Of a stretch of 64,000 nucleotides of DNA, positions 23,600 through 34,354 are shown one piece after another. The DNA lies in contig CM055315.2 of the NCBI GenBank assembly GCA_029255685.2, positions 58,127,181 to 58,191,180 of the forward strand. Direction: 5' to 3'. The stretch comes from Silene conica (Eukaryota; Streptophyta; Magnoliopsida; Caryophyllales; Caryophyllaceae). Within the stretch, counting starts at the first letter, position 1, and each line of letters starts with the position of its first letter. The translations under genes and the position numbers were made by a program. The notes beneath the pieces were generated by a model. The model was not told the origin of the DNA, did not search any database, and saw only the letters and a list, made by a program, of their open reading frames with translations.

Positions 23600-23713
23600 T
23601 GTAAATCTGAAAAGTTCAATATAATATAAGTCTTGTGTGAATATGGAAACATTTCTTTAACAAAATTAGGAACGAAAATCGAAAAAAAAAACAGAAACTC
23701 CTGTATGTACATG

Positions 23714-23998
23714 GGTCGGCCGACTTCACAGATAAGTCGGTCGACCATTTTCGCGAGTAAAATTAAAATTTCTGTAGCACGACAGGTCGGCCGACCTCAA
23801 ACCTAGGTCGGTCGACCAGCTTACGAAAAACTGTCAGAAACTGCAAAAAAGAAATTCAGGAAAAACACAGTGTTGGTCGGCCGACCTCAGTTTTCGGTCG
23901 ATCGACCGACTATCAAAAGAAAATTCAGAATCTGTAAATTACGAAACTCAGGAAATTCAAATTTTGGTCGGCCGACCTCCGTTTTGGGTCGGTCGACC
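23714..23998. repeat. Four 21-bp-phased dyad pairs
   Basis: Pairs start at 23714/23735, 23785/23806, 23875/23896 and 23966/23987; every within-pair interval is 21 bp. The first member of each pair has the fully palindromic centre GC (GGTCGGCCGACC). The second has GT or AT. Distances between pairs are about 70-90 bp and not constant. Confidence 0.95.
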
Positions 23999-24473
23999 GT
24001 GAACAATGTCAGAGTCGGATTTTTGTGACTGAAATCGCGCGAAAAAAAGGCATAAAAATTGAAAGGAAGAATTAAACTAACCCTAACAGCACGAAATCAC
24101 ACACAAATTACAGATCTAAGAAAATAAAATCAAAAGGGAGAAGAAAACTAAGAGAAAAACACACAAACAAGCATGGAAACGAAATTAAGAGCAAAATTAA
24201 ACTTAAAAAGATAAACTAATACTACCTAAAACGGAATTAAGATGATAAAAAACGAAAAAGAGAGAAAGAAAACTAAGAAAAACATACCTTGAAGGAGGAA
24301 ATTAAAAGAAAGCAAGTAAATTGGTGAAGGATGAAGAAGGTGGGTGTTTTTAGGGTTTTAAGAGAAAAAGGGATGCAGGAAGTGTGAGCAAAAGAAGGCA
24401 AAAATTGTGTTTTCAAAACACAAAACACCCGTGACTTTGACTCTAAAAAAAAAAACCGGGAAAAAACACGCGC

Positions 24474-24605
24474 GGTCGGTCGACCGCAATTCTGGGTCGG
24501 TCGACCTCCGTCCTTCCTACCTGTTCTGCAAATTTTACTTAACCTGTCAGAAAATATTGAAAGCTGCCTGCTGGTCGGTCGACCTAGTAGTTGGGTCGAT
24601 CGACC
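24474..24605. repeat. Two 21-bp-phased dyad pairs downstream of pol
   Basis: Pairs start at 24474/24495 and 24573/24594, again 21 bp apart with unrelated spacers. Confidence 0.95.
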
Positions 24606-24778
24606 GCCTTTCTGACGAATTCCTCTATTTTCCTGCAGAAACTTAAAATTTCATCAAGGATAAAACGGACATAGAAAACAAAAAAGGAAACGTAAACTTA
24701 AGCTAGAGCACGGGTTGCCTCCCGTGTAGCGCTGGTTTAAGAGGTCCCGCACGACCTTTTTACCTATCGAGGAGCATC

Positions 24779-27700
24779 CTAAAAGGGGTCAAAGTAAGAA
24801 ACTTCGACCTTTCCGACAAATTCATTTTCCCCTCGGAAGTGCTTCACATATTGGCCATTGACCTTGAACCTCTCACTAGATGAGGTTTCTAATTCGATTG
24901 ACCCGAATTTTGAGACAGCTGTGATGGTGTAGGGCCCGCTCCACCTGGATTTCAGCTTACCAGGAAAAAGACGAATACGAGCATTAAAAAGCAACACCCT
25001 ATCACCTACCTGAAAATCACGCCTAATGATTCTCTTGTCATGCCAGCGCTTTGTTTTCTCTTTGTAAATCCTGGCATTGTCATAAGCTAACAACCTGAAT
25101 TCTTCTAACTCATTGAGCTGCAACAAACGTTTCTCACGGGAAAGATTAGGGTCTAAATTAAGATCACATATATCCCACCAAGACTTACGTTCTAACTCTA
25201 TTGGTAAATGACAAGTCTTACCATAAATCAATCGGAATGGTGACATTCCTATTGGGGTTTTGAACGCGGTTCTATTGGCCCATAAAACATCATCAAGTTT
25301 TAGGCTCCAATCATTCCTAGACTTAGAAACTACTTTGGCTAGGGTCTCCTTGAGTTCTCTATTAGAGATCTCAACTTGACCACTAGTCTGAGGGTGATAA
25401 GCTAAACCCCTACGGTGTTGGACACCGAATTTATTTAAGAAGTCACCTAAGCATTTCTCCTTAAAATGCATACCTCCATCACTTATGACAACCCTAGGGA
25501 CACCAAAACGAGGAAATATGATTTTTTTAAACATCTTAATAACAGCCTTTGCATCACAATGGGGAGTAGCAATAGCTTCTACCCACTTAGACACATAATC
25601 AACAGCCACAAGAATATACCTGTTACCTTGACTACTAGGAAAAGGTCCTTGATAATCAATGCCCCAAACATCAAAAATCTCTACCTCTAAAATACCAACC
25701 TGCAGCATCTCATGTCTTTTTGAAACATTCCCAGTTCTTTGACAAGCATCACAGTTTCCTACAAAATTCCTACAGTCAGCATGCAAAGTAGGCCAATAAA
25801 AACCAGACTGTAATACCTTGGCCACGGTCCTAGATGGACCGTGGTGACCACCATATGCAGAAGAGTGACATGCTTCCAGAATGTCCTTCACCTCCCATTG
25901 GGGGACGCATCTCCGGATAAGTCCATCTCCGCATTCTTTAAAAACATAAGGGTCATCCCAAAAATACTGTTTCGCATCGAACATAAATCTCTTCTTTTGT
26001 TGCCATGACAACTCAGGAGGGATTTTACCTGTGACAGCAAAGTTAGCAAAATCAGCATACCAAGGAGGGGGATAAGAACCTGAACTATTAATGATAAATA
26101 AACTCTCATCAGGAAATGAATCATCAATAGGTAAAGAATCTTCCCCATCAGTCAACTGTAGGCGAGATAGGTGGTCAGCTACCACGTTTTCCGCGCCTTT
26201 CTTGTCCCTAATCTCAATGTCGAACTCCTGGAGAAGGAGTATCCACCTCAAAAGCCTTGGCTTTGAATCCTTCTTCTGAAAAAGACCTTTCAAAGCTGCA
26301 TGGTCAGTGTAAACAATTACCTTATTACCTACTAAATAGGACCTGAATTTTTCTAAGGCAAATATGACAGCTAGCATCTCCTTCTCAGTAGTGAAATAGT
26401 TGACTTGAGTCTCATCTAGGGTGCGGCTCGCATAGTATATAGCATTAAGAGCCTTGTTCTTCCTTTGACCTAGCACAGCACCAACAGCGTAGTCACTAGC
26501 ATCGCACATGATCTCAAAGGGGAGATCCCAATCTGGTGGCTGAATGATTGGTGCTGAGATCAAAGCTTCCTTCAACCTGTTAAAAGCTGAAAGGCACTCA
26601 TCAGTGAAATCAAAGATGGCATCTTTAAGAAGCAATTGTGTAAGTGTTTTAGCAATTTTAGAGAAGTCCTTAATGAAACGCCTGTAAAAACCTGCGTGTC
26701 CTAAGAAACTCCTCACCCCCTTGACATTAACAGGAGGGGGTAATTGCTCAATCACCTGCACCTTTGCTTTATCTACATGTATACCTTTATCAGAAATTAG
26801 ATGCCCTAACACTACCCCTTCAGTAACCATAAAATGACACTTTTCCCAGTTTAAGACAAGGTTTACATCAATACATCGCTGCAAGACTTTATCAAGATTA
26901 GCTAAGCATTGATCAAAAGCATTACCATAAACAGAGAAGTCATCCATAAATACCTCCATAATGTTTTCTATAAAGTCAGAAAAGATACCCATCATACACC
27001 TTTGAAAGGTAGTAGGAGCATTTCATAACCCAAAAGGCATCCTGCGATAAGCAAAAACACCCTGTGGACAAGTAAAAGTAGTCTTACTCTGATCATCAGG
27101 ATGGATGGGAATCTGGAAAAAACTTGAATAACCATCTAGAAAACAGAAGAATTTATTAGAAGCCAGTCTTTCAGTCATTTGGTCAACAAAAGGAAGGGGG
27201 AAATGGTCTTTCTTGGTGGCGGCATTTAACTGTCTATAATCAATGCACATCCGCCACCCAGTTAGAACTCTAGTTGGTATTAACTCATTTTTATCATTCT
27301 TAACCACTGTGGTTCCTCCTTTCTTAGGAACCACCTGAACTGGGCTAACCCACTTAGAGTTGCCAACTGAATAGATAATACCTGCATCAAGAAGTTTCAT
27401 TACCTCAGCCATAACCACATCCTGCATCTTAGGATTCAACTTACGCTGTCCCTGTCTATAAGGCTTATGCCCTTCCTCTAACTCTATTCTATGCATGCAA
27501 ACATCAGGGATTATGCCCTTAATATCATCCAAAGAATAACCTAGAGCTTTCCTATTCTTTTTGAGAACAGTCATTAAGGCAGAAAGTTGGTCAGGACAAA
27601 GTTTAGAACTAACAATCGCAGGGTACTGTTCAGTATCATCTAAGAAAACATACTTAAGATTAGGAGGAAGTGGCTTACGCTCTGGTACCTTTACCTCAAC

Positions 27701-29926
27701 AGCCTGAACAGAATCAGTACTAATGGAATAGCACATGTTTACCAGATTTGCATTAGCTAGGCTTGTGAGCTTCTCATTCTCTTCTTCAGTGAACTCATAC
27801 TCCTCTTCCTCTGCTTCTATTTCATCCAGCTCTTCAGCATCTTCAGCTGGATTACCTGCACACTTATCCAAAACTGTCAGATCATCTAAGGGATCCTTGG
27901 TCAAGGATTCCCTCCAATTAAGGATAACATTCCTATCTATAATATCAATGGAGCAACAAGTATCATCAGTAGGAATAGTTGCCTTATGGGCAAGACTAAA
28001 CTCGATAGTGTCATCTCCAATCTCTAAAGTAATGGTCCCGCGTTTGACATCTATTACAGCCCCAGCTGTTTGTAAAAATGGTCTACCTAAAATAATAGGT
28101 ATTTGACTATCCTCAACAATGTCTAAAACAACGAAATCCACAGGAATAAAGAACTTTCCCACTCTTACTGGGACATCCTCCAAGACCCCTAATGGTCTTT
28201 GGGTTGATCTATCAGCCATCTGTAGGGTAATATTGGTGACTTTAAGTCTACCTAAACCAAGTCTTTCACATACAGAATAAGGTATAACACTGACACTAGC
28301 CCCTAGATCACAGAGGGCTTTCCCTATAACATGATTACCTATGGTACAAGGGATAGAAAAACTACCTGGGTCTTTTAACTTGGGTGCTATATTATTTTGT
28401 GAAAAAACATAACATTCTTCCACAAAGGAAACAGCACCGTCGTCCTGGAAATTCCTCTTACGACTCAAAATATCTTTCATGAATTTAGCATAAGAAGGTA
28501 CCTGGGTAATTAAATCAGTAAACGGGATGGTTACCTCAAGATTCTTCACCATCTCCAAAAACTTACCAAATTTCCAATCCTCTTTTGAATTTTTCAGTCT
28601 TTCGGGATAAGGAACGGTGACATTAGCCATAGGATCAGCAACCTTTGGCTTTTTCAGTTGTAAAATTTCGGTGAGGCCTTGAATGAAGGAGGAATCTAGC
28701 GATTCCGGAGTCAAAACAGCACTCTGCTCAGGAACGTCGGTCGGTCGACCTACAACAGCGGTCGGTCGACCAGACTCTGCTACATCTGAAATTTTCTTTT
28801 CTCCAGAATCTGATCTTACGTCAGGAATCGAGGTCGGTCGACCTACTATAGCGGTCGGTCGACCTCCTGATCTGTTGACGGGATCAGTTTCTTTGTTTTG
28901 AACCTCGGCAGAATCGTCTTTTTGGGCTGATCCTTCACAAACACGGCCACTCCTAAGATTTATGGCGTTCAACGTTTCCATGGGTCCCTCACAACTAGCT
29001 GGAGAGTTAGTTATTCGGTTAGCTATGTTTATCAAGTGTTCTTCAAAAGCCTTTGAGGAGGCAATTTGAGCCTTTCCCATCTCTATAATCTGCCTTGTTA
29101 AAACATCAACAAAAGCTCTCAAGTTCTCAATCTCACCCGTGCTGTCAACCGTAGTAACTAGGTTCGCACTTTCAAGCTTCAGCTGGGTTGCCTCAAGCTT
29201 TTCAAAACGGGCTTCAACTGTTGTCTCAAGAGCCATCACTCTATTCATCTCCACATTCAGCCTCCGCGAATTCCCACGTGAACTCTTAAAAGCAGCCCTA
29301 TGCACCGCCATGTCTTCAATGGTTTCCCAACCCTTCATATGGTTGGTGTTATTCTGGAATCTCCCATTGGCGGCCGCATCAAGAATCATCTTATAATCAT
29401 CGTAAAGGGCGTTGTAAAATTGGTTACACAGGTACCATTGTTGAAAGTTATGGTGAGGGATAGAACGGACCAATTTATTGAACCGATCCCATGCTTCACA
29501 AAATCCTTCATCAGGCCCTTGTTGAAAGTTTCGGATTTGGCTTCTCAAGTCTTCGGCTTTTGCAAGAGGAAAGTATTTCTTTTAAAAAGCCAATGCCAAG
29601 GAAGTCCAATCCGTAACCTTCTCAGCTGCCCTATCAAGGTAGCGGCACCAATCTCGCGCGACATCTTTTAATGAGAATAGGAACATCATTGCCAGCACCT
29701 CATCTCTAGTCACCCCGTCAGGTATGGGTATGGCACAACAATAATCCGTGAAGGTTGTAACATGCTTCATTGGATCTTCGTCGGGTAGACCAGAAAACTG
29801 ACTCCGTTCCACCATAAAGATATTATTTGGGTGGAGCACAAAGGAGCCAGTGGTGGGGGTAGGCAAGGCGAATCCCTTCGGTAAATCTTGAGCCTTTGGC
29901 TGTAGGTGGTCATAAATAGAATCCAT
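24779..29926 (-). pseudogene. Element E gag-protease-RT-RNase H-integrase polyprotein (two in-frame stops)
   Basis: One continuous frame of about 1715 codons from ATG at 29924-29926. It is broken only by TAA at 29582-29584 (in gag) and TGA at 27020-27022 (in RT, just after MPFGL). Gag: LPKGFALPTP, DYCCAIPIPDGVT, LVRSIPHHNFQQWYLCNQFYNALYDD; I find no CCHC zinc knuckle. A linker with two GRPT pairs encoded by dyads follows. Protease: ALCDLGASVSVIP and [35 protein letters not shown]. RNase [37 protein letters not shown]. Integrase: zinc-binding region ([17 protein letters not shown]) and core ([29 protein letters not shown]). Everything needed for mobility is recognisable apart from the stops and the missing knuckle. 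Confidence 0.95.
28739..28864. repeat. Two dyad pairs inside the gag-protease coding linker of E
   Basis: Pairs start at 28739/28760 and 28832/28853, interval 21 bp (seven codons). They encode G-R-P-T-x-x-V-G-R-P-T twice in the polyprotein. Element G carries dyads in the same linker. Confidence 0.95.
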
Positions 29927-30075
29927 ATCTAAACAAGAGAGTACTCAAGCCTTCCTCTCAAAAACCTGTCTTCTAAAGCAAAACTAGAAGAAAAGGTAAG
30001 TAACGGTCTTAAGGAACCTAAGTTCCTTAAGACAAGAAAAATAAACTAAAAATTAACAAACAAAATTATACCGTC

Positions 30076-30093
30076 TCCCCGGCAACGGCGCCA
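30076..30093 (-). other. Element E primer binding site
   Basis: The minus strand reads TGGCGCCGTTGCCGGGGA, five bases after the 5' LTR. This fits the 3' end of plant tRNA-Asp, the primer usually reported for Athila-type elements. Confidence 0.85.
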
Positions 30094-30098
30094 AAATT

Positions 30099-31391
30099 TG
30101 ACACCCGTCGTTGAGGGGTGCCAAAGATAAGATTTATAAAACCTCAGCTTAAACTAGATAGGATAAGTCAAGGGTCGAACCATAGAGAGACAAGGTTAAT
30201 TATGTTTGTGAATTTAAAGTCTATTGCAAGTAACCAAAAAAGGGGGGGTTGATTTGAGATTTAAACTAATAACTAAAAGGACAAAATAAACAAGAGAAAT
30301 AAAATAAGGTAAAAAGGAGATTAGGAACTTTTGTTCCCCATGGTTAAAACAAGTCAATGAAGGGTAAAATAATCAAATAACACAATCCCAAGGAACAAAG
30401 AATAAACCTTTAGGTCAATATTCTACCCAATCCTTACGGTCTTAGGGTTCCTAGAAAAGCACTAAACTTTCGTTCATATGGCAATCCCAAAGTTGTTGTT
30501 AAACTAATCCTAATAATCTTTCGATCCTAAGGATTAGTTCACCAACAACAATGGAGGATTGGTAATTCAATCATTAAACTTATCAAAATCAAATCTTTAC
30601 CATGGTTCCCCTAATTCCTAATCACAAGAATTAGCTATGCATACTCTTAATTATGAAACTAACAATAACTAAGAACATTAAAGGAATTAACTTAATTAAA
30701 GATGACAATAAAAGGGAAAACATGAATTAAAGAACAACAATAAGATGAACAACAAGATTAAATTAAAAGGAAAGATTAATTGTAGCAAACTTACAACTTA
30801 ATTGGAATTCAAGAACAAAGATGAAAACTTGGAATTAAATCTCTTTCTAAAACTATGGAGTTCTTCTAACATGAAATTGCTTGCTAATGAAAAACTTGTG
30901 TAACATAAAGTGCTTGACAATAAAAATTGCTTGACCTAATTGTAGAGTTTAGGTCTTCTTAAATAAGTATAATTACAAGATTAGGAAATTAGAAACACGA
31001 AACAAAAGTCCCGAGTCAGCTTCTGGTCGGTCGACCTCTTATGCGGGTCGGTCGACCGCTTCTGTTGCTGCTGGATTTTTCCGCGAATTAGGCTTAGGTC
31101 GGTCGACCTCTCTGATGGGTCGGTCGACCGCTTCTTGTCCGTTTCAGCTTTAATCTGGCCCAATAACAACACTCGGATGTGCAACTCGGATCCTTACTCC
31201 GCATTAGTACTCAAAATAGCTTCCGAAAGGCAAATAAGGTTCAGTTTTGCTCACTTCCGCGTATTCCTACATATAAAACATAGAAATGCCAAAGTAAACC
31301 GTTTCGGGAGAAATAGCAACTAAAAGTCACGAAAATGTAAGAAAATACGTTCCAAAAGAATAAATAAAATGCATAAAATAGGCACGTATCA
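30099..31391 (-). repeat. Element E 5' LTR
   Basis: 1293 bp, nearly identical to 19122-20414. It holds dyad pairs at 31025/31046 and 31097/31118, all 21 bp apart. Confidence 0.95.
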
Positions 31392-31396
31392 ACCAG

Positions 31397-31575
31397 GATG
31401 GCCGACTTCCTCCGGCAAGGTGGACCAGGGACTCAAACATCCCTGATTCCTCACCCTTAACCCGCGACATACCTGAACAGGCCTGCCACGGCCACCACCC
31501 TCACCTGCCAGGTCACCCGAGACCACCACCATTAACACCCCTGCCCCTGAACCATCAGACTGTGGTGGTACCACC
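31397..31575 (-). repeat. Solo LTR D, second part
   Basis: 179 bp of LTR D between the insertions of E and F. It continues across E after removal of one ACCAG, and across F after removal of one CCACC. Confidence 0.85.
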
Positions 31576-34031
31576 TGTAACACCCCCATTTATTTAAGGG
31601 CCTGTACTAGGACTCCTCAGATAAATAAAGGTGTTACCATCTCGGTTTCCCGAGGCAGTAGATACAAAGGAAAGATAAACAGTACTTTAATTAAAATTAA
31701 AGTCATTTCATGTTCTTACAACTGTATCCAAAAGTCTCAACAAAATAAATAAAGTACAACTCATACTAAACTGACTAAGGTGATCTAGACTCTAGTCTGG
31801 TCCGGATCCAAGCTCTTACTCCCATAGCTCCCCCTTAGTCTCAGCCACCTGTCAATCTGCTCCCCAATAAATTGGTTCATCACAGGTGATCACGAATACA
31901 CAGGGTCAACCACGAGGTTGAGTAGAGAAAAACTGTAAACAAACCACATTACTATAAATAGAAAGTCGAACTTCTCCACTCCGAATCACAAGACCCATAA
32001 TTCTCCACACCAATCACAAGACCCTTTATCTCCGCACCAATCACAAGACCCTTTATCTCCGCACCAATCACAGACCCTTTATCTCCGCACCAATCACAGA
32101 CCCTTTATCTCCGCACCGATCACAGACCCTTTATCTCCGCACCAATCACAGACCCTTTATCTCCGCACCGATCACAGACCCTTTATTCGTCACATCGTAT
32201 CGTGTCACATAGTTATTCAATCAAATAAAGCAATATATCACATTCATTCAATATAATAAGATGAACATTGTTAACAACGTTTAATAATCAAATAACTCAT
32301 CAACAGGCATACGGTATTCCCCTACCTCAAGCTGCAGAAAGACAAAGTCAACCGAAAAGCTGCTAGAAGTGTTCCACGCGAAAACCGCCACCTAACATGT
32401 ATTATGTAACGAATTAATAGACTTCCCGAATCCCCATACTCAAGTTACACCTACTATAAAGGCAACCTTCTAAAAGTGGAAAGTTTCCAAAAATGGAAAC
32501 TTTCCCAAAATAGAAACTTTCTTAAAAAAAAGAAATTCCCGACTCATAGAACCTTCAATGAAATCATCTTAATAATTAACCACCCCCTTTTGTATAACAC
32601 CAAAGCACTAATACAAATAATATTGATAATAGTAACACTAACTTAACAATAAAGGAAAACGTTACTAAATAACGTTATCATATACTAATAACAATAGTAT
32701 TAATATTAATATTAATATTAGTTATGTTAATAATAAAAATTATAATAATAATAATAATAATAATAGTACAACTTCAAGCACATTCACAACAATGAAGTCC
32801 ACGACAATAACGCACTACCTCCAACACAACCGTGAACAAGCAGCCCCACGACACTACATTTCAAGACGCATAACCGCAAGCCAAGCCACCCCTAGCCACC
32901 ACTATCGACCCCATCCCCGAGCTTGTACTACCAACTACAGCCACCGTCCTTTCGCTGCCACCTGAACCCACCGCACACTCCCCAATGTACTGTCCAAACT
33001 CGACTACACACACACGGTTATTCTGTTTTCGTTGCCGTCACCCAACCACCCTCTCTTCTCACGCCACCCTCGCTAACCACCAGTCCCTACGCATCCCCTG
33101 GACACCACCATCATCACCACTGCTCCACGGTGGTTCCAGGGGTCTTTACGTCCTCCCTTCGTCGCCCCTCGAAACACCACAAACGCCCTCACAAACACCC
33201 TCCACTCACGGCACTACTCATTGTTTCTGTACCGCTATATCGAAAACGCTACAGAAAGGAAACACGTTTGTTTCTACCATCACTCACCACCCTAACCACC
33301 ACCCTAAACGACACCCTTCAACCCAGGTCAGTCGCCTATTCCCAATACACAAAAAAAAAGAAGAAAACGAAAACAGGTTATTAACACGAACAAGAAACAG
33401 AGTATAACTTACAATAAGATGAACGCGATGATGGTGACGACTGCAAAACCTCGTTTCTTTCTATTTCGTTGTTCTCACGCCAATAGGGTTAGGGTTTATG
33501 GTGTACATGGAGGAGGGAGGCAGACGGGTGTAGAATTGTATTTTGTGTTTTGTCGGTGGAAGGAATTGCTAGGGCTTCAAATTGGAACGACTTGGGGTTG
33601 TATGAATGTTACGTGGTTCTCACTTTCAATCCCAAGTCTAAGCCCATCATCAATTAATCATAACCCCAAATCTTATAACCCATCACGCACCCCAAGGCTA
33701 TATCCCGCTCTCAACTCGTAACTCAAAATAAACGAGCCTTTAGAAATATAACTATACTAATTACGACTTAAATATAAAGCAAGTATATATGAGGAATAAA
33801 ATATAAATTAGGAACTATATTTAATTATAAATATATTATCAAAATTAAGCAAATACGAACGAAATGCCATTTTATATACTAGTTATCGAATATAAAAAAA
33901 TAAAAAAATAATGCAATACGAAATAATCGTAGAAATACGATTTATAAAATAACAACGGCTTACGTAAATCCCTTTATAAACATTCTGTTTGAAATACGTT
34001 TTAAAACATGGTTATAAAACGGGGTATTACA
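31576..34031 (-). repeat. Element F LTR A (3' LTR)
   Basis: 2456 bp, TGTAACACCCCC to GGGGTATTACA on plus. It contains six full copies of a 26-bp tandem unit (32010-32188). The overlapping plus-strand ORFs inside (32923-33407, 33419-33721) recur in all three LTRs and have no recognisable domain. Confidence 0.95.
32010..32188. repeat. 26-bp tandem repeat in F LTR A (also 38222-38400, 40845-41023)
   Basis: Six full copies and a partial one of a 26-27 bp unit around TCACAGACCCTTTATCTCCG. The two variants ACCAAT and ACCGAT occur in the same order in all three LTRs. Confidence 0.9.
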
Positions 34032-34069
34032 GTCTTCCCTCCTTAGAATGAACTTCGTCCCGAAGTTCA
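34032..34069 (-). other. Element F terminal PPT with hairpin
   Basis: Minus strand: stem TGAACTTCG with loop GGA (plus 34049-34069), then TTCTAAGGAGGGAAGAC, then the LTR. This is the terminal PPT. Confidence 0.85.
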
Positions 34070-34148
34070 CCACCCCATAACGGTAAAGACACACTTAGCA
34101 AGCATGAACAATCACAAGTGACGCTTAAGAAACGCGAGATGTTACATT

Positions 34149-34183
34149 CTATCCCCCTTAAGAAAACTTTGTCCCCAAAGTTT
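34149..34183 (-). other. Element F second hairpin-PPT module
   Basis: Minus strand: stem AAACTTTG with loop GGGA (plus 34164-34183), then TTCTTAAGGGGGATAG. It has the same design as the terminal module, about 115 bp further inside. Confidence 0.75.
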
Positions 34184-34318
34184 AACACACAACTGCAACA
34201 CATGATACTTCAACAATCACGATATAGTGCATAACATACGCAGCAAGGTTATCAAGTATATTCAAATAGTCACGACATATCCGTTAGTCATAACATAAAT
34301 CATTAAGATTTTACAATC

Positions 34319-34354
34319 ATATCCTCCTTAAAACATGGTTACGTCCCCGTAACC
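34319..34354 (-). other. Element F third hairpin-PPT module
   Basis: Minus strand: stem GGTTACG with loop GGGA (plus 34337-34354), then ATGTTTTAAGGAGGATATG. Stem sequence differs from the other two modules but shape and loop are kept. Confidence 0.7.

Larger units (their letters stand above)
23600..24778 (-). other. Spacer between pol and third ORF with six dyad pairs
   Basis: A noncoding stretch of 1.18 kb with six pairs of phased dyads. It lies just upstream of the third ORF on the element strand, so it may hold the leader or promoter of a separate transcript for that ORF (inference). Confidence 0.7.
19122..31391 (-). mobile_element. Athila-type Ty3/gypsy retrotransposon, element E (complete)
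   Basis: 12,270 bp, flanked by ACCAG (19117-19121 and 31392-31396), with two LTRs of 1293 bp each. By eye the LTRs differ at about eight positions, so insertion is recent. On the minus strand: 5' LTR (31391-30099), PBS, gag-protease-RT-RNase H-integrase, a long spacer rich in phased dyads, a third ORF of ATHILA ORF-1 type, polypurine tracts, 3' LTR. The order and the PBS type match Athila. Three in-frame stop codons interrupt otherwise open reading frames. It inserted into solo LTR D. Confidence 0.95.

Noticed and set aside
20048..24605. CRISPR-like array of short palindromic repeats
   Set aside because: Repeats are 12 bp with 9-bp spacers in a plant retrotransposon, partly within coding sequence; nothing fits a CRISPR array.
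32923..33721. Plus-strand ORFs of 153, 140 and 100 codons, repeated at 39136-39934 and 41761-42559
   Set aside because: They lie inside the three copies of the F LTR, antisense to the element and overlapping each other. They are repeated only because the LTR is repeated. No domain is recognisable.
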